Source: Paraspadella gotoi | Taxonomy: Eukaryota; Chaetognatha | Assembly (NCBI GenBank): GCA_051294375.1 | Contig: CM119264.1 | Coordinates: 20,302,248-20,366,247 of the forward strand | Direction: 5' to 3' | Length of the DNA stretch: 64,000 nt | Shown: positions 11,152 through 51,989 of the stretch, piece after piece | Position numbering within the stretch: position 1 is the stretch's first letter | How the letters are laid out: each line of letters opens with the position of its first letter | The notes under the pieces: generated by a model | Database searches by the model: none | Seen by the model: the letters and a program-made list of their open reading frames with translations, nothing else | Told to the model about the DNA's origin: nothing | Position numbers and translations under genes: made by a program

Positions 11152-14100
11152 TAAACCGCATAATTCATTTTTACATCTTAAAACCATAAACATTTTTCTT
11201 TAAATTCTAGCGAAGCTAAATTTAAAAACATATCAGAATAAACTTGCCGAAAATAAACGACCCACAAATCGAAGCTAAATTTGAAGGAAAAACCGAAAGC
11301 CTCAACCCTGTACGTCCCGCAACATAATATCCTCTGAAATTATTTATCGAGAGAGAATCGCTTAACAAATTTATATTCTTATTTTTATTACAAAATAAAC
11401 GCTGATTCTTTCAATTTGCCTTAAGTAGATTGGTATTACAAAATTTGATGGTAAATTTGTTCGTAATATAACTAATACTATTTACAACTAATATTATTAA
11501 TGTTTTTTAGATTAATAGTTAACTCATGGTTTTTGTAATCGTGTTGTTGCATTTTTTTAAAGACTTGTGTCAAAAAATTAATATAGTTTTATGTATATTT
11601 TCAGACCTACCGAGAATACTGCGCCAGCTACCAAAAGGTCAAGTACGACGCCGTCAAAAACGCCTACGGATACTTCAACTCCCACAACAACTATTGTCTT
11701 CAAATCAAAGCGACAAATAGTCTCATCAAAAACTATCAGAACACGCAGCTACCTTCGATCATGAAGGTTAGGAATCGCTTTGATATAAAGTCACAAAACG
11801 CCACTGGCGGCTGCTCCACTGTGAAAGCTTGGGAGGTTAAGGAGAGTCGAATGCTAAACCGCGACAGGATGGGAACAGCTGTAAGCTGTAGACGCGCGTT
11901 ATGGGAGAAGGAGAAAGAAATTGAAAGGAGAAATTCCCTCTTCTTTCCCCGATGATTTTCATGTCGTCGTCAATCATCTCACAAATTAATTTCTTACTTT
12001 TTCCTACCATTTTATTTCTTTTTTTCCATTTCTTCCTACCATTTTATTTCTTTTCCCCCCCTTTTCCTGATCTAGTTTTTTCTTCTTTTTTTCATTCTTT
12101 CCCCATCTCTTGTTTTTTTTTCTAATTCGTCTTACTCTCGTCTTCTCGTCTTTCTCAACTCGTTCTTCTTTCTTCCGCCCGCGTTTTTCCTTCCATTCTT
12201 CTTCATCTTTTTTTGTGTAATTTAATATTTCCCGTTTCACGAAGGATATTTTTCCACGAGCAATAACGATATTTGAAGTTGCGGCTCTTTTGTTTGCAGA
12301 ATAATTCATTTCCTTTTATTCACGCCTGAAATGAGCGGATATTAAAACTATCCTCACGATTTCCCCATGATCTTTTTTAAAACGTCTGCAGTCTCCCGTC
12401 CCCAAACCCATTTCCCCATCCACATCCATTCAAACTTTAATCTTTCATCACATTCAACCCCCCCCCACCTCGCAGGAAATCGAAGCGGCGCAAATCGAAA
12501 TCCAAAAAGCAATAAATAACGGAATTCACAATTTCGCCGACATAATCACGCAAAAGGTGATTAACAGTTTATTAAGGTCGATAGGTGAATGATAGTTCTT
12601 AATGAAATGGGTACAACCAATATAAGAATCTGTGGCGAATCCTAAATTCGCCTCCCATATAGCTTGATGAAACTCAGCTCGTCCCATTGGCTTGGACAGC
12701 TAAGTACTCGTTTACCAACCGTGACTTCCGGGTTAAATACCCTCAAGGTCACGTTGGTTGAAGTCTAATGGTGTCGTCATAAACGCGCCAGTGACGTGGG
12801 GTGGTCACTTCAGGTCCAAACCCCTGAGCGCCAGCTGTTGGGAGATTCCTTACACCCCAGGCATCATACATGTCCCCCCATTGCCATAAGTTGGGAGCCC
12901 TACTATCGAACACGCAACCGCTGCGTACCTTCGCTTTCGTCGTCGCATAAGGGTATGCATTAAGGCGGAACAAGGTAAAAACTAAAAGTTATGTCAAATA
13001 AATAACGTTAAAGCATCCCTGTGGGATAACAAAATTAATAAAAAAATTAAGATTTTATGTAATAATAGTTAATAACATAGAAGCATTTAAAGTTTATCGT
13101 ATTACTATAAATCATGAAAATTTTATATTTCAAATTCAGAATTTTTAAAAACGGATTCGGGTAGAGCTTGCAAAAATAAATAAAAAATATTATTCGTCTA
13201 TTATTCGTCTATTATTTGTCTATACTAATTAACTTAATGTTAACTTTACATTAACATACCATTAATTATTTAACTTATTATTGAATATATTATTTAACTT
13301 ATTAAAATTATTTACAATTTACAAATTATTACAAAACCTTAATAATTTTCTCTAAAATTAATAATGCTGTGATGCTAGGGCTTTGGTCGGTTTAAGATAA
13401 ACATTCAAAATATACCTTTAAAATATAAGATAAACAACAATGAAGGATCACCATTTTGTGATGGCTCGCCTATACCTGGATATTGGGATTAAAGAGCCGA
13501 AATCCATGAAGGGTATAGGTTCCCAACTGATGACCTTCCCATTGTATAAACATAAAAAATAAAAAATATTCAAAAATAAATAATTAAAAATTAGAATAAG
13601 GAAAAAAAAATTAATTAAAGTATTTTAAAATTATATTCATAACATAAAGGTGCCCTATTATAGACCTTTCCCAGTATGTATCCCTATCAGAACATACAAT
13701 TCTACATGGTAGTCTTATCCCTATTGGTAAAAAAATCATATATAACTTGGCCCCCTAAAAAAAATTATCCATTCCCACCCCTTCTGTTCAGCCTTTTAGA
13801 TATTATGATTTTTTCATTAATGACTTCTAACAGAAATGATGTGTGATATCTATTAAAAAACTAGGACAGATAGTAATCTAACCTTGTGTTGTATAGAGCT
13901 CCCTCTATTTCCAGAAGACAACACTGACTTCCCCTTCCCAAATTGAATTATTAGATAAATAAAACTTTTTTAAAAAAGAAAGCAATATATATTTGTATAA
14001 ATAATATAGATTAAATACTAAATCCTTCATAAAATATAAAAATAGAAAATAGTGAACAAGTAATTTGCAAATTTTCATTATTACAAGAATTCCAAATTTT

Positions 14101-17100
14101 TATGTTTTATTGGTTAATAATTAGCAAAAACTATTATAATTATGGTATGACATGATTCTTTTTATAGGAGGAAAAAGAAAATCGAAATATACCATTTCTG
14201 GAATGATGAAAACCTGAAATGTTGATGTCAGAGGAAAAGCTTAGGCTAAATCGAAAAATTTTTCCAAACTCAGTTTTTTTTTTTTTAATTGCAGTTGAAG
14301 TTGGTAAGTTAATTTTTGAGAAAATTCGATAACTTTTGTTCTAATTTTGCAAAATATAGACTCAATTCAAACATCTATATGTCAAACGATATTAGTAAAC
14401 CGAGAGCTTTAATTTAAGACCACTCCCAACTTTCTGCGACTTTTGGCTAAAAAGTTATTAATAAAAATATATTATTTTTTTCTTTAAAGTTAAATTTAGA
14501 AATTTTACTATGCCTTAATGATGATGATTTTTAAGGGTTTTTTCACTATTTGACCCACTTATCATCAAAATATTGAAAAACGCATTATACTTTGTGTAGA
14601 CAACTTTTTATGAGCTATCTGAATCCGTTCTTAAAAAATAAAATTTTTACAAAAATTTATTTTAATTGCCTATGCATTTATAAATATTTAAATACTTCAA
14701 TTTTATACTGTGCTTCACTAGTTATAAAAGTGATAGTAAATATTGATTAAGTATATGATGGACAAATGAATTTTATATGACAGAACTTCTAATGATAAAA
14801 AGGGATCAAATTTAACCCGCCTTAGTATGCATCCTACGCCTATGCCCTACTTCTCGCTCGCTCGCTCTCTAACTATGGCAATGAGTTTGTCTACTCTCAA
14901 AAAAGTCACTCTGGGCTTGGTCACCCCAGTGTGCTGCCTTGGGGGGGGATGTGTGGCGAATCCTAAATTTGCCTCCCATATAGCTTGGTAAAACTTACCT
15001 CGTCCCGTTGGCTTGGACAGCTAAGTACTCGTTCACCAACCGTGAGTTCTGGGTTCAATCCCCTCACGGTCACGCTGGTTAAAGTGTGATGGTGTCGGCA
15101 TAAGCACGCCAGTCACTGCAGGTCCAAAGCCCTGAGCGCCAGCTTTCGGGAGATGCCTCAAACCCCTGGCATCACACATATCCCCACGTTACCATCAATT
15201 ATCATTAAATAAATAAGCTTGTCCCTGACTTTGCTGGTTTAAGTCCTCCATCACACTTACAAGATAATAACATACTTAAGGGAGTGGTCTTTTCATACAA
15301 TTGAAATATTTTCCACTTCATTGATAGGGAAGCCAGGTACTCTGAGAGTGAATAAACGAGACTGTGAGAGAGTCTTGATTAAAAGCTTGCAGGGACCTGC
15401 TTTGTCATTATCTTGTAAGAGTGATGGAGGCCTTAAACCACCAAAGCCTGTCCAAAGTCAGGGGCAAGATAGCTTATTTATTAAATGAATGGATAATTTT
15501 TATATTGGTTGTACCAATTTCATAGCAGATTTCTGAAAGCTTTAAATCAAGACTCTCTCACAGTCTTGTTTATTCAGGTATGTTTTTTTAAGTTTTGCTC
15601 GGTTAAACGATTCCCAGACAGTATTTTTTCCCATAAACTCACGTTCGTTTACAATTTGCCCGAGACGTTTTCAGAAAATGGCTTAGTTGTAAACTTTAAT
15701 CAAAACAATATTCCAGGCGACGGGACAAGCGGATCGTTTTCGTTCGATAAAGACGATGGCCAAGCAGGTACTGCGGATGTTCGGACTCTCGAACAATAAG
15801 TATGAAACAGTTGAGATTTTAAAAAAATACTGAGTCACTTTCCATGATTATTTTCATCCCTTTCTCATCAACGACAACATAATCAACTACAACGACAATT
15901 ACAACAACAAATAGTGGCAAAAATAATTTGTGATTTTTTGGCAGGTGAATCCGTCTAAGGATATTTCCAGCTTCGTCTCTTCGCTCAATCCTGAGGAAAA
16001 AAGCAAAAAGATTTTCCAGCACAATTTCCAGATTCCGGATCCGAACAAAAGTCACGCGTCCGAGTCGCAAGTAAGACTAAAAGCCTGGGATCTGGCGGGA
16101 AAGATGGAGAGATGGGCGCGGAACAGCGCAGTAATGAAAATTGAAAAGGAGAGAAATGAGATGGTTGATATAAGGAGACGGGGTTACTTACGAAGAAGAG
16201 CTAGCTGTAAATGTAACAACTAATTGTGAAAATGACGTGAGGAAAGAAAAGAGCGTGAAACGCAGTGAGGAGGAATAGAGGCGCAGAGAACGCCTTTTTT
16301 TTTTCTTTTCGTGGAGACCAAATGTCGGAAAGGAGAGAGAAAAATGGGCAAGGGTGTAATTGTGAGACGCAGCGGAACTTCGCGATCGTTTCGCTTTCAG
16401 CGAAGAAAATGAGGTTTTTTTTTGATGGAGGCAGTTCCATCAGTTTTTATGGAAACTGGCTAACAGGGAAGCAAACGGATAACGCTGTTTTGTTTACAAA
16501 AAAAATATTTTATTTGTTATTAAATGCATAAAATTTCAATTGCTGCTGCCGAATTAACCCGAGCATTTACGTTTAATGTATAGCCTTAATTAAATAATAG
16601 GTAATTTAAGAAATTACCAGTTCGATTTGCTACTCACCAGAGAACATGAAAAGAGAGAGAGAAAGTGAAGGAGGGAGGGAGGGAGAAAGACCCGTTTGCA
16701 AACTCGTCCGGGGCACAATGACTGACTCGCGAGTAAAAATCCCTGATTAACAAATAACTTAAACTCCGAAGAACGGTAACCAAGTATGAACTTCTATGCT
16801 TAAGAAATCTGAAAGCCAAACTTGAAAACCACAAGTAATGAGCTAAAAAAGCTCAGGGGAAAAATCCTATACATCATGAGTCGGTGAGGTTTAAACATCT
16901 TTTTTTAAGATCGTAAAGACTTCGAAGTAGTGATTAAAAAAAAACATTACCCGGCGATCAGGCCCGAAACCTTTGAACCCAGTCCGGTCGGGCTTCTCGT
17001 CGACGTTGTCGTTGTTGTTCTCGTCGTCGTGGTCGTCGTCGTCTTTAACGACGTCGATGTCGTCGTGACTGTCGTTTCTCTTTATGAAAGTCGTTTCAGT

Positions 17101-17280
17101 CGTTAATGTTTGTCAAATGAAAACGGTCACATAAATACATATACAAAGAATAAGCCAAGTTCGCGAAAAGAATATAACAGACAAAAAATCGCATCGATGA
17201 ATGAGTCGAGGAAATGGGGAGAGAGAGAGAAGTAGAGAGATGGGAAAGAAAAGGGGAAGGGGAGACAGTCAGAAGGGGAC

Positions 17281-17342
<62 letters not shown>

Positions 17343-20300
17343 TAAGAGAGAGTACATTTCGTAAAAAACCTGGCCACTTACAATTTCTCCAATTTTATCC
17401 TTGAATCCGTCGAATTTCGAAGCTTTTTTTTCTCCAACTTTTTAGTTCGATATTTTTTTCCAACATGTGTTTATATTTTCAAGCCGGAAATAAACAAAGC
17501 TAAATAAATTAAAATCGTATATAAATGCCTAATTCAATACATTTTAAAACCAATTACCAAAAGATAAATTTTTTTCATCGTGAAATATTTGTAATACTGT
17601 TCTTGAATAAAGTTGAATATTCATCATAACGTTTTTGTCGGTATTCAATTTTTTTCCTAACGAAATAACTTCGCTCTAATTCCATCCTTTTCGTTTTTGT
17701 TTAGGAATTTTTGAAAGGTGAACCCATAGTAAGCCTTCTTACCCAAGACTTGGTTTCTGTCACTTTTGAGCAGCTGAAAAAAGATGCGGCAAACCTTCAT
17801 GCGCAGGTAACTCATTCTCTTTTGAATTATCTATTCTTTGTCGTAAACAATTGAGATTAGTTATTCGAAATATTTATGATAAAACGAGGCAATAATTCTC
17901 CTCTCTAAAAAAAACCAAAAAAACAACAAATATTAATTAGTTCTTTTCTAACTTTTGTTCCCTTTTTTTTCCGCTTTTATCCTTGGATTGAAAACGAAAC
18001 CAACAAAAACAACAACAAAAAAATATTGAAAAATAAACGGGAATAAAAAAAATTCATGGTCATAAAATCCTTTCTTCCAAATTAATGCGACAAATTCATT
18101 ATGTTGATGAACTCATAAAAAAATGAAACTGGAAAAAAATTAAACAAAAACAATGGATCAACTCTCTTCCTGGATTAAAAAAAAAACGGCCGCTTTGAAA
18201 ATAACTGAATTAAAATCCGTGTTTTTCTGATAAAAAAAATCAATTAAACAAAAATTATCAGGTGGACGAAAACGATTTCGTTCGAAGTGAATTGGAAGAA
18301 TCACTGAATCAGTGAGTTGTCATCGTCAAATATTGGCTTTTTTGCTTTGAATCGCTTTTCCTTCGACTTTTTAATCTTTTCCATCGATTCGCGATTTACC
18401 GCCGATTTTCTTTTCTTTCTTTTTTTTTCTTCTTTTTTTCTTTCGGTATTTTTTTTTTATACTTTTTCATCGAAATCGACAGCAATTGATTTCGATTCAA
18501 ATTAAAATGACTCGCATAGAAATTTTAACCACATCCTACGTCATTCCGCACCATTAAGTAACAGCATTAAGCTACAGTCGACGTCGTCCTTCGTTAGTAT
18601 GTGTTATTATGCGAGTACCCCTATAACCGCCTTAACCGATTTTATTGTGTGTCACAATACACATTTCTTATCTCATCAACCTGAATCGCTACTGCTCTTT
18701 CAACCGCTAAGTCGCATCATCCCGCATTCATCATTGCTGCGCCCGTTTTTTTTTGTCTTTCGTTGTCTTCGTCATCATTTCGCCCGTTTCTTCGTCAATC
18801 GTCTTCAGAAAGTCAATGGCACTAAGGAAATCTCCTTCAATAAACATCAGCAGTCACCGTCGTCTCTTCGCGTTGATTTTTAACGTTATATTTCCACGAT
18901 TTCTACATCGTTGTCGGTACTTTGGCTTTGGTATTAGGGGAGCGACTATCAGTTCAAGATCGACTAGTCTTTAATTCCTAATTAAAGTTAATAATACTAT
19001 AATACTATAATAACCGCGTCTGATCCGTTTTCGGTCGTCAAAATCCTTGTCGCGTCCCCACTAAGGCGTAGTAAAATTTCTAAATTTAACTTTAATTAAA
19101 ATTCTAAAAGTGAGTAACGAACAACATTATACTAATGAACATTTAGGTAATAAAAAAATTTATAATAAATTTTACAATTTATGCAGTAGGCCATATTTAT
19201 ACTAATACTAATCCAATAAATGTTAAAATTTCAAAACAGTTTTTTCTAAGATTTTTTTTGCAGATTTGAATTCGTCATAAAAAGTTGATAAAAAGAAATA
19301 GAACGCTTTTTGAAAAATTCCTTCATTAAGTGGGTCAAAAATTAGAAAAAGCTATATTTTAAGCTGAAAATTAACTTTTTATGTATTAAATATAGTTGTT
19401 TTAACCCACTTAAGAGGAAGGGTCATTCAGCATAACAATGCGTAATCATTTATGTATTAGAGCTAATACATCGAGAAATACATTATAGCCATCAGTATTC
19501 ACAAAAAAAATAAGTTTTTATTTGTATATATTTATATTTATATATATTTATATATATATAAACATTCTGTTTTCAATAATTTTTTTTAAATCGGTAAATA
19601 ACAAAATTGTCAAGTTAAATCGGTAAGCATATTTTTTAAAGATTTGTTTTTCAATCTGGTTATTAAAAAATTCTAGGTAAGAAGTTAAAACACAGTAAAG
19701 GGAAATTTAGAAGAGGAGAATTAAACAATTAATCTTGTTACTCTGTTAGTTTTCCTGTCATGAACAAAATCTTCAGTGAAAAAGATGGTAAAGAATTTTG
19801 AGCTTCAATGAATTTACACTGAATTTGAAGAGTTGCAGCCTAAATGACTACAATAATATTGATTTAAAAATTTGATTAGCAATCTTAAAAACAATTGTAA
19901 AAATGTAATAGAGAGACATTTTGATAAATGCGCTCCAGTTAGGAAGAATTCAGGGTTAAAGTTTAAAAATGATTCATTTTAAAGGATACAAGTTGAAATT
20001 TAAAAATGTCTCTCTATTACATTTTTCGAATTCACTAATAAATAATTCATAAAAAATATCAGGTGGATTGGCTTTTTCGTTTGACCAACAACTCTTCAGA
20101 TAGGTTTCTTTTATTTTATATTATAATTAAAACCGATATAAAATGGTGTAGAATGTATGGCCTATTTTGAAGTTCAATTGAATGACCCTTTTTCTTAATG
20201 AAATAATTTTTCAAAATGATTTATATTTTTTTTATCAACTTTTGTCGAGGAATTCAAATCTGCAATCAAAATTTTAAAAAAACATTTACAATTTTATAAA

Positions 20301-21649
20301 TATAGCCTACTGCGAAAATTAAAAAAACATAAAATTAATTTTTTTAACAAATTAATGTTCACTGATGGTATGTTGTTCATAATTGACTTTAAGAATTTCG
20401 GTACGTAACTTTCACTACGCTCTAGTGCCCACTTATATTTCTTTTGCGACGTCAATTAAAATTTAAACTAGAGAATTTCGCCGCTATGCCCCCCTCCTTC
20501 TCTGACCACGATAAATCGCTGAAAGAATTTACGCCAAGGATAACGTCGCATTTTTGACGCAACGACATCGAACGTCAGCGTCACCGACGACGACATCCCG
20601 AGCGCGCGTAACCCGTGATTTCGTGGTCTTGTCACCCTTCCGCCCCGGGGGTTGAGAAAAAAGGGGGTCGGAGGGAGTGATCCGCTTAATAATATTGAGT
20701 CACGTAGTAGAAGGAACGTGTGTCGCCTTCGGTCGAAAATGTGACGGTGGGCGTGGCAGAGGGGGAGCGCAAAGAGTGAGTGTTGAAGCAAAAGTTATAT
20801 TGCGAGTCTAAACGAGAGGTGGAAATGAGAGGACCAGAGGTGGTTTATAGTCAAGAGGGAGGAAGGGGGAAGAAAAACACGATGGGAATGCGAGAGCATG
20901 AAGGCATTGAAGGAGTGCGGCGTCCCTGACGTGACTTCGCGCCATCGTCGATACTCTTCTACTATTTTTTCACTTTTTTTATTATTTGTTCTTTTTTTTC
21001 TTGCTCACAAAATCTCGTCAAATATGAAGAAAATTGCGATTTCGTTATTTGATTATTTTTTTAAAAAAGCTTCGATATTGTCTTTTTACATTTTAAATTT
21101 TATCAATTTAATTTTGAAATTGTTCAAGATTTTTCAAGTTTTTAAAGCTTAGTTTAAATATAAAATTTTAAATTTTAAGATCTTACTAATTCATGAGGTT
21201 TTACAAAAGTCATTAAAAATTTTTTCATCCTTTTCCCGTCGCTTTCTCTCGTCAATCCGGAACATCCACGCCAAATCGAAAATTCACGAATGAACGCCAA
21301 TGCTGTCACACTATGAATCGATTCCAAAATCGCCGAAAATTGCATCGGATGGCGTACGGATTGGCCCCATCTGCTCCCCTCACCCACCCCCATTTCTCAA
21401 CCTCCCCCTTCACCAATCTCTCTCGTTTCCCTCGCTCTCCCTCGCTTTCCCAGAGTGGACGAGGGCAGCATCGCGTTTTATTCCTCCCAGGAAGATTTTT
21501 GTCGCCGAAGTCACGTGATTCGTTTGTCCAACATGGAGTTGGCCACAGTCAACGCTCAGGTAAGTCAAACTGATTTTTCTCGTTTTCATTTCTTTTAAAA
21601 AATGACCTTAGAAAAAATATTTGTTTTGTTGCAACAGAGATTTTATTAG
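9476..21649 (+). CDS. F-BAR (FCH-BAR) domain protein, short form
   Basis: A membrane-curving, dimeric helical-bundle protein acting at the inner plasma membrane or endocytic sites. Exons: 9476-9584, 9722-9791, 10066-10218, 11605-11766, 12476-12556, 15717-15767, 15945-16070, 17705-17806, 18262-18311, 21454-21559, 21638-21649; all joins keep frame, giving about 340 residues. Helix 1 carries NAENLREVVEEFQQKNKEI, then SFDAWEGLIAETENDAQ, a VSGPL turn, the long helix with YREYCASYQKVKYDAVKNAY and QLPSIMKEIEAAQIEIQ, and VNPSKDISSFV, all at F-BAR-typical spacing. Fes/CIP4-like proteins are the nearest type I recall. The first exon has a GC-AG donor (AG|GCAAGT) and starts in phase 1, so a previous exon ending in A would create a split ATG (MAAFSTRI). 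The last exon is only four codons (RFY, stop). No SH3, SH2, kinase or RhoGAP domain follows. Subfamily is uncertain. Confidence 0.75.
11078..11146. repeat. (TA)n followed by (CT)n in an F-BAR intron
   Basis: Compound dinucleotide repeat, TA-rich to about 11113 then CT-rich. Confidence 0.9.
12603..15524. repeat. R2 interspersed repeat, split by T2 and inverted on itself
   Basis: R2 starts at 12603 with GGTACAACCAATATAA, is interrupted after 12630 by element T2, and resumes at about 15198 (AAATAAATAAGC...). It stops near 15273, and a complete reverse-complement R2 follows at 15275-15524, ending TTGGTTGTACCAATTTCAT. The result is a partly palindromic R2 pair inside an F-BAR intron. Confidence 0.7.
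12631..15197 (+). mobile_element. LTR-like non-autonomous element with tRNA-like boxes (T2)
   Basis: Direct terminal repeats at 12631-12889 and 14952-15197 begin TGTGGCGAATCC. The second ends CCATCA and the first CCATAA. TGGGAGCCCTAC follows the first repeat at 12892, a plausible primer-binding site. A purine run GGGGGGGGATG precedes the second repeat. Each repeat holds an A-box-like TTGGCTTGGACAGC and a B box GGTTCAATCCC at tRNA spacing (mutated in part in the first copy). The ~2.06-kb interior is AT-rich with no ORF, so it cannot encode gag or pol. The element is inserted into an R2 repeat, which gives its relative age. Confidence 0.6.
16995..17095. repeat. (GTC/GTT)n trinucleotide tract
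   Basis: Imperfect GTC/GTT repeats in an F-BAR intron. The acidic reading frame on the minus strand is not supported as a gene. Confidence 0.7.
17216..17352. repeat. (GA)n tract in F-BAR intron
   Basis: GA-rich microsatellite, broken by short interruptions. Confidence 0.9.
19054..20432. mobile_element. Long-TIR element R5 in the last large F-BAR intron
   Basis: The two ends are inverted: 19054 starts GTCCCCACTAAGGCGTAGT, and 20414-20432 is ACTACGCTCTAGTGCCCAC. Inverted similarity continues inward for several hundred bases, including the GTAGGCCATATTTAT region against ATAAATATAGCCTAC, and the AGTTGATAAAAA region against TTTTATCAACTTT. There is no ORF. Related sequence flanks the TRIM at 23465 and occurs near 47220-47620 and 52640-53260. 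Part of the core (about 19990-20160) recurs inverted at about 27100-27250. Confidence 0.65.
20460..20935. other. GC-richer unassigned block in F-BAR intron
   Basis: Base composition here rises above the surrounding AT-rich intron (CpG-containing, several CGTCACC/GTCACG motifs). No exon with matching phase was found. It could be a regulatory region or a remnant of another insertion. Confidence 0.3.
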
Positions 21650-21733
21650 ACATAAAAAAATTCTCACGCACATTGCATGGAAGATGAAGGCCGTTGTAGT
21701 TTAGGAGTATAAAAAATCAGTATAAAATGTGAC

Positions 21734-21739
21734 AATAAA
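21734..21739 (+). terminator. Candidate polyadenylation signal for the F-BAR gene
   Basis: An AATAAA lies 85 bp after the F-BAR stop and 65 bp before the CFAP44 start codon, which fits 3'-end formation between the two genes. Confidence 0.55.
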
Positions 21740-21804
21740 ACTACGAATTAAATTTGAAACAAACTTATTCGCGGCGAACGGATTTTGTTCTTTTCGCGAA
21801 AACC

Positions 21805-51781
<29,977 letters not shown>

Positions 51782-51981
51782 ATTATAATGCCAGAAGTCT
51801 CGGCTTCTGGCAAATTGCGTCGGCAGGTGACGTAACGAATCTCGTGGGAGTGCATCTCAGACAGTTTCTTCAACCACAAGAGATAGCAAGCGTTTATTAC
51901 CTTTTTTTTTCGTGCCCATATCCATCGCTGGTTCGCGATTCGGCGAGCAAGTTATCAATGGTTTAATGTCCTTTTTAAGTT

Positions 51982-51987
51982 AATAAA
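51982..51987 (+). terminator. Candidate polyadenylation signal for CFAP44
   Basis: AATAAA 200 bp after the stop, inside a T-rich stretch. A plausible 3' end. Confidence 0.45.
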
Positions 51988-51989
51988 TA

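Noticed and set aside
20468-20791. 107-codon minus-strand ORF in the F-BAR intron
   Set aside because: No family similarity, no splice context, and its composition follows the local GC-rich patch.
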